DNA of 64,000 bases from Serinicoccus marinus DSM 15273 (GTDB taxonomy: Bacteria > Actinomycetota > Actinomycetes > Actinomycetales > Dermatophilaceae): assembly GCF_008386315.1 (NCBI RefSeq), contig NZ_CP043808.1, forward strand, positions 434,001-498,000, given 5' to 3'. The notes below the pieces were generated by a model. It did no database searches. It was not told where the DNA came from and saw only the letters and a program-made list of their open reading frames with translations. Every line of letters starts with the position of its first letter. The first letter of the stretch is position 1. This document shows, in pieces, positions 1 through 9,027 of this stretch. Both the position numbers and the translations under genes were made by a program.

Positions 1-481
1 GCACGAGCACGGCGACCCTCGCGCACTCGGGGAGCCCGGCACCGGGCCCGGGGTCGAGATCGACGACGAGCCGGTCCGGGTGCTGCGGCACACCGTCCTC
101 GTCCAGCCGCCACTGCGGCACGTGCAGCTCCAGGCTGCCGAGGTTGACGAGATAGACGAGGTCGGCCAGATCCGTGACGAGGGGGAAGGTCAGGTGGGTG
201 TGCCCGCGCGAAGACCCTGGGGTCGGCACGACGACCCGTGGCAGCCAGTCGGGAGCCCCGGAGGGGAGGTTCTTCTCGAAGAAGTGTGCCTGCGCGACTC
301 CCTCCGGCCAGCGGATCCGGGTGACCGGCCGGTCGGCCAGCTCGGGCAGGATCTGCTCGGCGTGGGTGACGTAGTAGGTGAGGACCTCCCCCTTGGTCGT
401 GCCCGTCGCGGGGTAGAGGACCTTGTCGAGGTTGCTGACCTTGAGCGTGCGTCCGGCGACGCTCACCTGCTGGCTGCTCAC
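1..481 (-). CDS. ligD: LigD-type DNA polymerase domain protein (3' end outside window)
   Basis: This is the N-terminal 160 residues of an archaeo-eukaryotic primase-like polymerase of bacterial NHEJ, which fills or extends ends before ligation. The start is GTG at 481, whose GTGA overlaps the stop of the upstream ligase gene. Visible family marks are NLDKVLYP at residues 17-24, HFFEKN at 67-71 and the metal-binding DLD at 141-143. The C-terminal half lies beyond base 1. Polymerase and ligase are separate, coupled genes here rather than one multidomain LigD. The family is clear; the full length is unknown. Confidence 0.9.
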   Translation of the reverse strand, partial: MSSQQVSVAGRTLKVSNLDKVLYPATGTTKGEVLTYYVTHAEQILPELADRPVTRIRWPEGVAQAHFFEKNLPSGAPDWLPRVVVPTPGSSRGHTHLTFPLVTDLADLVYLVNLGSLELHVPQWRLDEDGVPQHPDRLVVDLDPGPGAGLPECARVAVLV

Positions 482-1470
482 GTCAGCTCCTCCTGCACCA
501 GGTCCCCGGGGGTGAGGTCGGCCCGGACCCCTTGGAAGGAGGGTTGTCGCAGCCGGCCGGACTCGCTCAGCCCGAGCGAGGCCACCTCCACGACCACCCG
601 GGGCTCCAGCCAGGTCGACCCGCGGGCCTCCACCGCGGGGATCGGCGCGTCGAAGGGGTATGCCGCCCGCGGCACCGCCGCGAGCAGCCGCTGCAGCTGC
701 TCGCCCGCGCGCCCGGCCAGCCCGCTGCCGACCCGACCCCGGTAGCGCAGGAGCAGGCTCCCGTCGTCGGCGCGCACGGGCATACCGTCGGGACCGGGGA
801 CGGGAAGACCCACGTGCACCGCGCCGAGCCGTCCCGGCCGCCCGGTCTCGGGTCGCCACCCCCCGACGACCACCGAGCGGCGGGCCCGGTGCGGGAACTT
901 CACCCAGTCGGCGCTGCGCTGCCCCGCCCGGTATGCCGCCGTCCGCCGCTTGCTGACGACCCCCTCCAGCCGCTGCTCCCGGGTCGCGGCCAGCAGCATG
1001 GCCCCGTCGTCGTAGACCGGCGAGACCGAGACCTGGGTCTGCGGCACGTCGTCGAGCAGCTCCTCCAGCGCCTGCCGCCGCGCGCTCCACGGGAGCGGGG
1101 TGAGGTCGAGACCGTCGACGCGGAGCAGGTCGAAGGCGACGTAGGTCGCCGGACGGCTGCTCGCGAGCCGGCGGGCCGCGGCGGTGGTCGAGGTGTGCAC
1201 CCGCTCGACGACCTGGCCGAAGGACGGGCGGCCGTCGACGAGCACGACGGCCTCCCCGTCGAGCAGCAGGTCGTCGGCGATCCCGACCAGCCCGGTGAGC
1301 TCGGGGAAGGCGACGGCGATGTCGCGCTCGCCGCGCGTGGTCAGCCGCAACGTCCCCCCCTGGACGTCGGCGAGCAGCCGGATGCCGTCCCACTTGATCT
1401 CGTGCACCCAGTCCGGACCGGGCGGCGGACCGACCCGGGTCTCCCCCGGGGTGGCGAGCATGGGGCGCAT
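478..1470 (-). CDS. ligD: ATP-dependent DNA ligase, NHEJ type (LigD ligase domain)
   Basis: A 330-residue ATP-dependent ligase that seals Ku-bound double-strand breaks. The nucleotidyltransferase motifs appear in order: KWDG with the adenylated lysine K26, DGE at 71-73, FDLL near 113, EGVVSK at 169-174 and WVKF at 189-192, followed by an OB-fold region. The start ATG at 1470 gives MRPMLATPG, a usual N-terminus in this family. The 3' end overlaps the polymerase gene by 4 nt (GTGA). The divergent ku gene starts only 18 bp away, so promoters must overlap the coding ends. No separate nuclease domain is seen. Confidence 0.92.
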   Translation of the reverse strand: MRPMLATPGETRVGPPPGPDWVHEIKWDGIRLLADVQGGTLRLTTRGERDIAVAFPELTGLVGIADDLLLDGEAVVLVDGRPSFGQVVERVHTSTTAAARRLASSRPATYVAFDLLRVDGLDLTPLPWSARRQALEELLDDVPQTQVSVSPVYDDGAMLLAATREQRLEGVVSKRRTAAYRAGQRSADWVKFPHRARRSVVVGGWRPETGRPGRLGAVHVGLPVPGPDGMPVRADDGSLLLRYRGRVGSGLAGRAGEQLQRLLAAVPRAAYPFDAPIPAVEARGSTWLEPRVVVEVASLGLSESGRLRQPSFQGVRADLTPGDLVQEELT

Positions 1471-1488
1471 GGGTCCATCCTGGGGTGC

Positions 1489-2439
1489 GTGAGAGCGATC
1501 TGGAAGGGTGCCGTCTCGTTCGGCCTGGTCAACGTGCCCGTGCGGCTCTACTCGGCGACCGAGAACCACGACCTCAGCTTCCATCAGGTGCGGCGCAGTG
1601 ACGGCAGCCGTATCCGCTACAAGCGGGTGGCCCAGGCCGACGGCGAGGAGGTCGCCTACAAGGACATCGCCAAGGCCTACGAGACCGATGACGGCAAGAC
1701 CGTCGTGCTCACCGACGAGGACCTCGCCAGCCTGCCCAACCGCAGCAGCAAGGAGATCTCGGTCGAGCGCTTCGTCCCGCGCGAGCAGATCGATCCGATC
1801 CTGTTCGACAAGGCCTACTTCCTGGAGCCGGACGCCATGGGGGCGAAGGCCTACGGCCTGCTGCGCGAGGCGCTGCGGGAGTCCGATCGGGTCGCCGTGG
1901 TGACCGTCTCGGTGCGCAGTCGCATGACCATGGCCGTCCTGCGCGTGCGCGAGGACGACGACGCGATCGTGCTGCAGACCTTGCTCTGGCCGGACGAGAT
2001 CCGGGCCTCCGAGCAGCTGGACCACCTCGACGAGGTGAGCGAACCGAAGAAGGACGAGGTCGCCATGGCCCGGATGCTCGTCGACTCCATGTCCGGCGAC
2101 TTCGAGCCCGAGGGGCACGTCGACGACTTCAAGGAGGCCGTGGACGCCCTGGTCGAGAAGAAGATCAGCGGCGGCGAGGTCGCCGAGAGCCCGGACGAAG
2201 GGGACGAGGCCGACTCCGGCGAGGTCGTCGACCTGCTCGCCGCGCTGCAGCGCTCGGTGGACCGGGCCAAGAAGGGTCGCGGCTCCGACTCCGGCGCCGG
2301 ATCCTCCGACGACGGGGGCAGCTCGGCCACGAAGGGCGGCTCCTCCTCGAAGACCTCGACCAAGAAGGGTTCGACGAAGAAGTCGACCAGCACGAAGTCG
2401 AGCTCGTCCAAGCGGTCGACGACCAAGAAGGCCGGCTGA
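1489..2439 (+). CDS. ku: Ku homodimeric DNA end-binding protein
   Basis: A 316-residue bacterial Ku, which threads onto broken DNA ends and recruits LigD. The N-terminus RAIWKGAVSFGLVNVPVRL is the family signature, so the GTG at 1489 is the start even though the GTG lies 18 bp from the divergent ligase start. The Ku core ends around residue 255; the remaining tail is almost entirely Lys, Ser, Thr and Gly. Such basic tails are known in actinobacterial Ku proteins to modulate DNA binding. Its pairing with the ligase and polymerase genes makes the NHEJ role secure. Confidence 0.95.
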   Translation: MRAIWKGAVSFGLVNVPVRLYSATENHDLSFHQVRRSDGSRIRYKRVAQADGEEVAYKDIAKAYETDDGKTVVLTDEDLASLPNRSSKEISVERFVPREQIDPILFDKAYFLEPDAMGAKAYGLLREALRESDRVAVVTVSVRSRMTMAVLRVREDDDAIVLQTLLWPDEIRASEQLDHLDEVSEPKKDEVAMARMLVDSMSGDFEPEGHVDDFKEAVDALVEKKISGGEVAESPDEGDEADSGEVVDLLAALQRSVDRAKKGRGSDSGAGSSDDGGSSATKGGSSSKTSTKKGSTKKSTSTKSSSSKRSTTKKAG

Positions 2440-2496
2440 GCGACCCGGTCACGGGGACCTGTCGCCAGGCGCGTCCCGGACCCGCACCCGAGCCGG

Positions 2497-3117
2497 TCAG
2501 GGCGTCACGGTCTGCTCGGGCGCCTCCTCGCGGGCCTGCTTCGGGCTGCAGCCGACGCCCTGGTCCAGCTTCTGGGCGATGGAGGTGAGGGTGGAGCGCA
2601 GCGGCTCGCGCAGGTCGTCCTCGCGGTCGACGAGGACCTCCGCGGTGAGGCTGTAGGGCTCTCGTGATCCGGAGCCCTGCGCTCCGCACAGGGTGAGGCC
2701 CACCCCGACCGTCGGGGACAGGTAGGACTCACCGAGGTACTCCGGGCCAGGCGCCATGCCCTCGGTCGCCTCGACGAGCGACCGGGCGGTCTCGCGGCCC
2801 TCCTCACCGACCACGACGCTCACCCGCACCAGCGGCGTCTGCCCGTCGTAGGCCTCGCACACCCACCGGGTCTCGTCGTCGGCGACCATCACCTCCCGCG
2901 GCTCGGTGAGCTCGCCGCCGGCGAGGGCGCGCAGGGACTGCGGGCTGACGTCCTCGCACAGCCAGCCGTTGCTGCCCGAGCCGTCGGTGGCTGCCGCGTC
3001 CTGCTCGGCGGGGGCCGAGGTCTCGGTGCCGGGCTCCTCGGTGGGCTCGGAGGTGCAGGCGGCCAGGACGGCGACGAGCAGGAGCGGGGCGAGGCGGGTC
3101 AGGTGACGGCGGCGCAT
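2497..3117 (-). CDS. Predicted lipoprotein, unknown function
   Basis: A 206-residue exported lipoprotein. The signal peptide MRRRHLTRLAPLLLVAVLAAC ends in a lipobox (L-A-A-C, cysteine 21), followed by a Glu/Thr/Ala-rich linker to about residue 50. The mature domain has cysteines near 54, 87, 144 and 189 that could form two disulfides. The domain resembles small secreted proteins common in actinobacteria, but no family is recognised. It converges with ku and diverges from clpC with 131 bp between start codons. Confidence 0.75.
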   Translation of the reverse strand: MRRRHLTRLAPLLLVAVLAACTSEPTEEPGTETSAPAEQDAAATDGSGSNGWLCEDVSPQSLRALAGGELTEPREVMVADDETRWVCEAYDGQTPLVRVSVVVGEEGRETARSLVEATEGMAPGPEYLGESYLSPTVGVGLTLCGAQGSGSREPYSLTAEVLVDREDDLREPLRSTLTSIAQKLDQGVGCSPKQAREEAPEQTVTP

Positions 3118-3146
3118 GGCCGCATCGTAGGTCGGCTTCGGGCCGC

Positions 3147-3164
3147 ATTCCGCCGGGGGCGAAC
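3147..3164. promoter_or_regulatory. Candidate ClgR-type operator upstream of clpC
   Basis: An imperfect palindrome with CGCC and GGCG half-sites separated by three bases and followed by AAC lies about 85 bp before the clpC start. The ClgR consensus recalled from Corynebacterium and Streptomyces work is CGCY-NAN-RGCGWWS, and only the central A and one flanking base differ here. ClgR activates clp genes in those genera. No clgR gene is in the window, so this is inference. Confidence 0.35.
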
Positions 3165-3191
3165 ACGGAACATCGGCCGTGGATCTCGGCG

Positions 3192-3218
3192 TTGATTCGG
3201 ATCAGACGCACGTAGAGT
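3192..3218 (+). promoter_or_regulatory. Candidate clpC promoter
   Basis: TTGATT at 3192-3197 and TAGAGT at 3213-3218 fit a sigma-70 -35/-10 pair with a short 15-nt spacer. The -10 overlaps a GTGGG-N6-CCCAC inverted repeat at 3217-3232. The short spacer would suit an activator-dependent promoter such as ClgR control. Confidence 0.35.
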
Positions 3219-3248
3219 GGGTATACGCCCACAGTGGAGGAGAAGAGC

Positions 3249-5774
3249 ATGTTCGAACGGTTCACCGACCGGGCTCGACGTGTGGTGGTGCTCGCGCAGG
3301 AAGAGGCGCGCATGCTCAACCACAACTACATCGGCACCGAGCACCTGCTGCTGGGCCTGATCCACGAGGGTGAGGGCGTGGCCGCCAAGGCGCTGGAGTC
3401 GCTGGACATCTCGCTGGACGCGGTGCGCCAGCAGGTGCAGGAGATCATCGGCCAGGGGCAGAACAGCCCGACCGGCCACATCCCGTTCACCCCGCGGGCC
3501 AAGAATGTCCTCGAGCTCTCGCTGCGCGAGGGACTCCAGCTGGGGCACAACTACATCGGCACCGAGCACCTGCTGCTCGGCCTCATCCGTGAGGGTGAGG
3601 GCGTGGCTGCGCAGGTGCTGGTCAAGCTGGGCGCCGACCTCAACCGGGTCCGTCAGCAGGTCATCACGCTGCTCTCGGGCTACCAGGGCAAGGAGTCGGC
3701 GACCGCCGGCGTCGGCGCCGGCAGCCAGCAGGAGGGCCAGCAGTCCGGCTCGCTGGTGCTGGACCAGTTCGGCCGCAACCTGACCCAGGCCGCCCGTGAG
3801 GGCAAGCTCGACCCGGTCATCGGGCGCGAGCAGGAGATCGAGCGGGTCATGCAGGTGCTGTCCCGCCGCACCAAGAACAACCCCGTCCTCATCGGCGAGC
3901 CCGGCGTCGGCAAGACCGCCGTCGTCGAGGGCCTGGCCCAGGACATCGTCCGTGGCGACGTGCCGGAGACGCTCAAGGAGAAGCAGCTCTACACGCTCGA
4001 CCTCGGTGCCCTGGTCGCCGGCTCGCGCTACCGCGGTGACTTCGAGGAGCGCCTCAAGAAGGTGCTCAAGGAGATCCGCACCCGCGGCGACATCATCCTG
4101 TTCATCGACGAGATCCACACCCTCGTCGGGGCGGGTGCCGCCGAGGGCGCGATCGACGCCGCCAGCATCCTCAAGCCGATGCTGGCCCGCGGCGAGCTGC
4201 AGACCATCGGTGCGACGACCCTCGACGAGTACCGCAAGCACATCGAGAAGGACGCCGCGCTGGAGCGTCGCTTCCAGCCGATCCAGGTGTCCGAGCCCAC
4301 GCTCAAGCACGCCATCGAGATCCTCAAGGGTCTGCGCGACCGCTACGAGGCGCACCACCGGGTGACCATCACCGACAGCGCCCTCGTCGCCGCCGCGTCC
4401 ATGGCGGACCGCTACGTCAACGACCGCTTCCTGCCGGACAAGGCGATCGACCTCATCGACGAGGCCGGGGCCCGGTTGCGCATCCGTCGGATGACCGCGC
4501 CGCCGGACCTGCGCGACTTCGACGAGAAGATCGCGCACGCCAAGCGCGAGAAGGAGTCGGCCATCGACGGCCAGGACTTCGAGAAGGCCGCCCGGCTGCG
4601 CGACGAGGAGCACAAGCTCACCCAGGCGCGTGCCGAGCGGGAGAAGGAGTGGAAGAACGGTGACATGGACGTCGTCGCCGAGGTCGACGAGGAGCTCATC
4701 GCCGAGGTGCTGGCCGCGGCGACCGGCATCCCGGTCTTCAAGCTGAGCGAGGAGGAGTCCTCCAGGCTGCTCAACATGGAGGACGAGCTGCACAAGCGGA
4801 TCATCGGCATGAACGACGCCATCAAGGCGCTGTCCCAGGCCATCCGCCGCACCCGCGCCGGCCTCAAGGACCCCCGCCGCCCCGGTGGGTCGTTCATCTT
4901 CGCCGGACCGACCGGTGTCGGCAAGACCGAGCTGGCCAAGACGCTCGCCGAGTTCCTCTTCGGCGACGAGGACAGCCTCATCACGCTCGACATGTCGGAG
5001 TACTCCGAGAAGCACACCGTCTCGCGGATGTTCGGCTCGCCCCCCGGCTACGTCGGGTACGAAGAGGGTGGCCAGCTGACCGAGAAGGTGCGGCGCAAGC
5101 CGTTCTCGGTGGTGCTCTTCGACGAGATCGAGAAGGCGCACCCGGACATCTTCAACAGCCTGCTGCAGATCCTGGAGGACGGTCGCCTGACCGACTCCCA
5201 GGGCCGGGTGGTCGACTTCAAGAACACCGTCATCATCATGACGACCAACCTCGGGACCCGTGACATCGCCAAGGGTGTCTCGCTCGGCTTCTCCGCCGGG
5301 CCGGAGACCCGCAGCGACTACGACCGGATGAAGAACAAGGTGACGGACGAGCTCAAGCAGCACTTCCGCCCCGAGTTCCTCAACCGTGTGGACGACACCA
5401 TCGTCTTCCCGCAGCTCTCGCAGGAGGAGATCGTGCAGATCGTCGACCTCATGGTCGCCCGCCTGGACGAGCGCCTCAAGGACAAGGACATGGCGATCGA
5501 GCTCACCTCGGCCGCCAAGGAGCTGCTCGCCAAGCGCGGCTACGACCCCGTCCTGGGTGCGCGCCCGCTGCGTCGCGCGATCCAGCGCGAGATCGAGGAC
5601 CAGCTCTCGGAGAAGATCCTCTTCGGCGAGCTGGGCACCGGTCAGATCGTCATCGTGGACGTCGAGGACCCGGTCGGCGAGGACAAGAACCGCGACAAGG
5701 TCTTCACCTTCCGCGGGCAGGACAAGCCCTCCGAGGTGCCCGACACGGTGCCGGTGGAGGAGCAGGCCGGCTGA
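3249..5774 (+). CDS. clpC: ATP-dependent unfoldase ClpC
   Basis: An 841-residue class I Clp ATPase that unfolds substrates and feeds them to ClpP. Two Clp-N repeats fill residues 1-145, each with the [13 protein letters not shown] motif. The first AAA domain has Walker A GEPGVGKT at 216-223 and the Walker B segment [15 protein letters not shown]-type coiled segment lies near 425-460. The second AAA domain has Walker A GPTGVGKT from about 553 and [11 protein letters not shown] 3249 is chosen over an upstream in-frame GTG at 3234 because GGAGGAG lies 6-7 nt before the ATG. It is monocistronic, ended by a strong hairpin. Confidence 0.97.
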   Translation: MFERFTDRARRVVVLAQEEARMLNHNYIGTEHLLLGLIHEGEGVAAKALESLDISLDAVRQQVQEIIGQGQNSPTGHIPFTPRAKNVLELSLREGLQLGHNYIGTEHLLLGLIREGEGVAAQVLVKLGADLNRVRQQVITLLSGYQGKESATAGVGAGSQQEGQQSGSLVLDQFGRNLTQAAREGKLDPVIGREQEIERVMQVLSRRTKNNPVLIGEPGVGKTAVVEGLAQDIVRGDVPETLKEKQLYTLDLGALVAGSRYRGDFEERLKKVLKEIRTRGDIILFIDEIHTLVGAGAAEGAIDAASILKPMLARGELQTIGATTLDEYRKHIEKDAALERRFQPIQVSEPTLKHAIEILKGLRDRYEAHHRVTITDSALVAAASMADRYVNDRFLPDKAIDLIDEAGARLRIRRMTAPPDLRDFDEKIAHAKREKESAIDGQDFEKAARLRDEEHKLTQARAEREKEWKNGDMDVVAEVDEELIAEVLAAATGIPVFKLSEEESSRLLNMEDELHKRIIGMNDAIKALSQAIRRTRAGLKDPRRPGGSFIFAGPTGVGKTELAKTLAEFLFGDEDSLITLDMSEYSEKHTVSRMFGSPPGYVGYEEGGQLTEKVRRKPFSVVLFDEIEKAHPDIFNSLLQILEDGRLTDSQGRVVDFKNTVIIMTTNLGTRDIAKGVSLGFSAGPETRSDYDRMKNKVTDELKQHFRPEFLNRVDDTIVFPQLSQEEIVQIVDLMVARLDERLKDKDMAIELTSAAKELLAKRGYDPVLGARPLRRAIQREIEDQLSEKILFGELGTGQIVIVDVEDPVGEDKNRDKVFTFRGQDKPSEVPDTVPVEEQAG

Positions 5775-5792
5775 CCCCCGGCTGATCCACCC

Positions 5793-5839
5793 GAGCGGGC
5801 GGGACGTGGTGCACGACGTGCGCCGCGTCCCGCCCGTTC
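5793..5839 (+). terminator. Hairpin terminator after clpC
   Basis: A 14-bp stem (5793-5806 with 5826-5839, one mismatch) encloses a 19-nt loop, 19 bp after the clpC stop. There is no long U tract, which is usual for GC-rich actinobacteria. Confidence 0.7.
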
Positions 5840-6225
5840 TGCGTATGGGAAAGGTATGCCGATGACCCTCTCCTGACGCATTTCACAGGTGCCACTCAGA
5901 CACGCCGAGTTCACTCAGATCACGTGCTCGGAGGGGCGCCCGAGAGAGGTGTGAAAATCGAGAAAAGTGCTGGTCAACGAACTACACCTCTGTGATATCC
6001 GGGCTGACCTGCATCAACCCTGAGGGCGTGTGAGCAACATCACGAACTACACGCTTGTCATGCCCCCGGGAAATGCACTCATGGGGGTGGGGGTGGGGTT
6101 GCGTCGCAGGTCAGGGGTGGGTTTCATTGCTCCTGGCCCACCTGAGGGTCGTCCCAGAAACACCGGTCTCCGCACCCTGCCGGATACCTCTGCGTCCTGC
6201 CCCGCCACACACGTACGGATCACTG
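5840..6225 (+). other. Long leader of the first NlpC/P60 gene
   Basis: This stretch is gene-free: the in-frame extension of the hydrolase upstream of 6226 lacks a signal peptide and is not convincing. It holds an 11-bp direct repeat (ACGAACTACAC at 5977-5987 and 6042-6052), a CRP-like site at 6029-6044, and a run of G-tracts at 6083-6121. A C5 tract at 6063-6067 could pair with the first G-tract. It is relatively AT-rich between about 5945 and 6060, the likeliest promoter area. No ydaO-type c-di-AMP riboswitch core was found, unlike the paralogue at 50.9 kb. Confidence 0.5.
6029..6044. promoter_or_regulatory. Candidate CRP/GlxR binding site
   Basis: TGTGA-N6-TCACG differs from the CRP/GlxR consensus TGTGA-N6-TCACA at one position. 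CRP or GlxR control of rpf and other peptidoglycan hydrolase genes is known in Mycobacterium and Corynebacterium. The site overlaps the second copy of an 11-bp direct repeat and lies 182 bp before the start codon. No crp gene is in the window. Confidence 0.45.
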
Positions 6226-7692
6226 ATGACCCTGAGCACCCGTCGCCTGTCGCGAACCATGATCGCCGTGACCGCCGCCGCCGCCCCGGTGGTGTCGCTC
6301 GCGCCCGCGGCCCACGCCGCGCCCTCCGGCACCCCGCAGCTGCCGCAGCAGCCGCTGTTGCCGGCCACGCCGACCACCCCGGTGGCGACCCCCCGGGTCC
6401 TCCCGACCCCCGCCCCCACCTCGACCGTCACGATGACCGTCAACGCCGCTGCCGGCGTCAACGCCCGCAGCGGCCCGTCGACCTCCTACGGCATCGTGGG
6501 CGGCTACCGCAACGGGACCAAGCTCACCGGCACGCTCACCTCCAACAACTGGCTCAAGGTCGGCAACAACACGTTCGTCGCCGCCTGGAACCTCACCCGG
6601 TCCTCCGGCAGCAACCCCGGTGGCGGTGGCGGGAGCGCCGAGCGGGTCACGCAGTGGATGGAGGCCTCGGTCGGCAACGTGCGCTCGGGCCCCGGCCTGG
6701 GCAACCCGGTCGTCACCACGATGCGCAAGGGCACGAAGGTGACGGGCACCTGGACCAGCAACGGCTGGCTCAACATCGGCGGCGGGAAGTACATCGCCGG
6801 CTCGATCCTCACCGGCACCAACCCCGGCGGTGGCGGCGGCTCCGACCCCGGTGGCGGCGGTGGCGGGAGCCAGCGCGTGACGCAGTGGATGGAGGCGTCG
6901 ATCGGCAACGTGCGCTCGGGCCCGGGTCTGGGTCACCCGGTCGTCACCACGATGCGCAAGGGCACGAAGGTGACGGGCACCTGGACCAGCAACGGCTGGC
7001 TCAACATCGGCGGCGGGAAGTACATCGCCCGCTCCATCCTCACCGGCACCAACCCCGGCGGCGGCGGTGGTGGCGGTGGCGAGCAGCCGGACCCCGCCCC
7101 GAACGAGGTGACCCGGTGGGTCAGCGCTGCGTCGGCAAACGTGCGCTCCGGCCCCTCGACGTCATACTCCGTCGTCGGCAGCATGTCGCGCGGCACCGAG
7201 GTCACCGGCACGCTCACCAGCAACGGCTGGCTGAAGATGTCGGGCTCGCAGTACATGGCGGGCTCGGTGCTCACCGCGAGCAACCCCGGCGGTGGCGGCG
7301 GTGGTGGTGGCGCCGAGCCGGCTCCCGCCCCGGCCCCCTCGACCACCCGCCAGGAGATCCTCAACACCGCCGCGCAGTACATCGGCACCCCGTACAAGTA
7401 CGGAGGCAACAACCCGCAGGAGGGCTTCGACTGCTCCGGCTACACCACCTACGTCTTCGCCGAGGTGGGCCTGTCGATCCCGCGGACCGCGGCCACCCAG
7501 CAGGCGGCCACCATGCCCACCAACAACCCGCAGCCGGGTGACCTGGTCTTCTTCGGATACCCGGCTTACCACGTGGGCATCTACGCCGGGAACGGGATGA
7601 TGTACGACACCGGTCGCCCGGGCGTCCCGACGCAGTACCGCGCGATCTTCAGCGGCGTGTCCGGCTACGGGGTCGTCAACGGCGTCGGCTGA
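6226..7692 (+). CDS. Secreted NlpC/P60 peptidoglycan hydrolase with four SH3b domains
   Basis: A 488-residue exported endopeptidase. A signal peptide (residues 1-31, ending AHA) is followed by a Pro/Thr-rich linker, four bacterial SH3 modules (about 68-120, 143-200, 220-275, 298-350) joined by Gly-rich linkers, and a C-terminal NlpC/P60 domain (about 373-488). Catalytic Cys403 is in FDCSGY and His449 in YHVGIY. The family cleaves gamma-D-Glu to diamino acid bonds, and SH3b modules bind the wall. The catalytic domain closely matches the protein at 50912-51796. ATG 6226 is chosen because it gives a proper signal peptide; its RBS is weak. Confidence 0.93.
   Translation: MTLSTRRLSRTMIAVTAAAAPVVSLAPAAHAAPSGTPQLPQQPLLPATPTTPVATPRVLPTPAPTSTVTMTVNAAAGVNARSGPSTSYGIVGGYRNGTKLTGTLTSNNWLKVGNNTFVAAWNLTRSSGSNPGGGGGSAERVTQWMEASVGNVRSGPGLGNPVVTTMRKGTKVTGTWTSNGWLNIGGGKYIAGSILTGTNPGGGGGSDPGGGGGGSQRVTQWMEASIGNVRSGPGLGHPVVTTMRKGTKVTGTWTSNGWLNIGGGKYIARSILTGTNPGGGGGGGGEQPDPAPNEVTRWVSAASANVRSGPSTSYSVVGSMSRGTEVTGTLTSNGWLKMSGSQYMAGSVLTASNPGGGGGGGGAEPAPAPAPSTTRQEILNTAAQYIGTPYKYGGNNPQEGFDCSGYTTYVFAEVGLSIPRTAATQQAATMPTNNPQPGDLVFFGYPAYHVGIYAGNGMMYDTGRPGVPTQYRAIFSGVSGYGVVNGVG
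6649..7069 (+). repeat. Near-identical tandem SH3b coding modules (231-bp period)
   Basis: Bases 6649-6838 recur at 6880-7069 with only a few substitutions, including a stretch of more than 90 bp that reads identically by eye. They encode the second and third SH3 modules. The first and fourth modules are much more diverged, so this pair reflects recent duplication or gene conversion. Confidence 0.85.
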
Positions 7693-7741
7693 GCCGCCGC
7701 GGTGCCGGTGACGGCGCCGGGGGTGCACTAGCATCCTCGGT

Positions 7742-9020
7742 ATGCCCACCGACCTCCCCTCCTGCTCGCCTGCCCCGGAGGTGGCCCTGCGGCCGGTCTT
7801 CCTGGGCACCGACCCCGGCACCTACGGGCTCGCGCGGGCGCTGCACGAGAAGTACGGCGTGCGCACGACGATCGTCTCGCGCGGGCAGACCGGTCCCATC
7901 GCGAACTCCCGCATCCTCGACAACGTCGAGGCGGGGGAGAACACGGACCGGGCACAGCTGCTCCGGACGCTGCTGGACGAGGGGCGGGTGTCCCGGGAGC
8001 GGGAGCCGGACGTGGCGTTGCTGCTGGGCTGCAACTCGGACTCGCACACCGAGCTGATCGCCGAGCACGCCGAGGAGCTCGGCGCGTACTTCGCCTTCCC
8101 GCGGATGTCGTCGCAGACCCTGGAGCAGATCGCCGACAAGCAGAGCTTCGGGCAGATCTGCGAGCGCCTCGGCCTGCCGACGCCGCGCACGGTCGTGGTG
8201 CCCTTCGCCGAGGCCGACGACCCGACGTGGGAGGCCCGACCCGATCGACATCTCCTTCCCGGTCGTCGCCAAGCCCGCCAACAGCGCCCACTTCGAGCAC
8301 CTGCGCTTCCCGGGGGCGCAGAAGGTGTGGTTCCTGCAGACCCCGGACGAGTGGGACGACCTGGTCCGGACGCTGCGGGACGGTGGGGTGCGGCAGGACT
8401 TCCTCGTGCAGGAGCACATCCCCGGTGACGACACCCACCAGCTCTCGATCGTCGCCTACGTCGACCGCACCGGGCGGATGACCGCGTGCGCGACCGCGCA
8501 GGTCCTGCTCGGCGAGCACGACCCCACGACGATCGGCAACCCGATCGCCATGATCACCACCCCGATGCACGACCTCATGGACGCGGCGGAGCAGATCCTG
8601 GGCGCGGTGGACTACTGGGGCTTCGCCAACATCGACGCCAAGCGCGACCCCCGGACCGGGACGATCTACTACATGGAGGTCAACCCGCGGATGGGGCGCA
8701 ACAGCTTCTACGCGACGGCTGCGGGTGCCGACCTCGCGGGTGCCGTGGTCGACGACGTCGTCCGGGGCGTCGAGCGCGAGCCGGTCCGCGGCACCGAGGA
8801 GGTGCTCTACAGCATCGTCAGCCCGCTGGTCCTGCCCTACTACGTCCGGGACGCCGCGCTGCGCCGGCGGGTGCTGGCCGCGGCACGCCGCAAGGTCGTC
8901 CACCCGTTGCTCTACGAACGCGGCAACTGGCGACGCCGCGCCTACGTCGCGGCGAACCGGCTCAACCACGCCAAGAAGCTGGCGACGTTCTACCGTCGCC
9001 CGTCGGCCTCCGGCTTCTGA
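7742..9020 (+). CDS. ATP-grasp ligase resembling D-aspartate ligase; frame broken at about 8236
   Basis: The intended protein is about 425 residues. Its N-terminus (FLGTDPGTYGLARALHEKYG near residue 20) and layout resemble the D-aspartate ligase of Enterococcus faecium, which adds D-Asp to the peptidoglycan stem lysine using ATP. The C-terminal ATP-grasp part has NPRMGRNSFYA, including the metal-binding acidic/Asn strand. Reading changes by one base: the frame is open from 7742 to about 8240, then continues as PIDISFPVVAKPANSAHFEH. Removing one C from CCC at 8235-8237 restores one frame, so a sequencing error is likely. It converges with femX, 7 bp apart. Confidence 0.72.
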
Positions 9021-9027
9021 AGCAACC

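Noticed and set aside
3099..5363. A 754-codon open frame antisense to clpC
   Set aside because: Very long antisense frames are normal in GC-rich DNA; its composition is a mirror of ClpC codons, and clpC itself is unmistakable.
5840..6225. A c-di-AMP riboswitch before the first NlpC/P60 gene
   Set aside because: Searched for GGGGGA-CC, GGGGTGAA and CAGCTAACC words; none found.
6649..7069. Regular repeats suggestive of a CRISPR array
   Set aside because: Period is 231 bp, the units encode SH3b domains in frame, and there is no cas gene.
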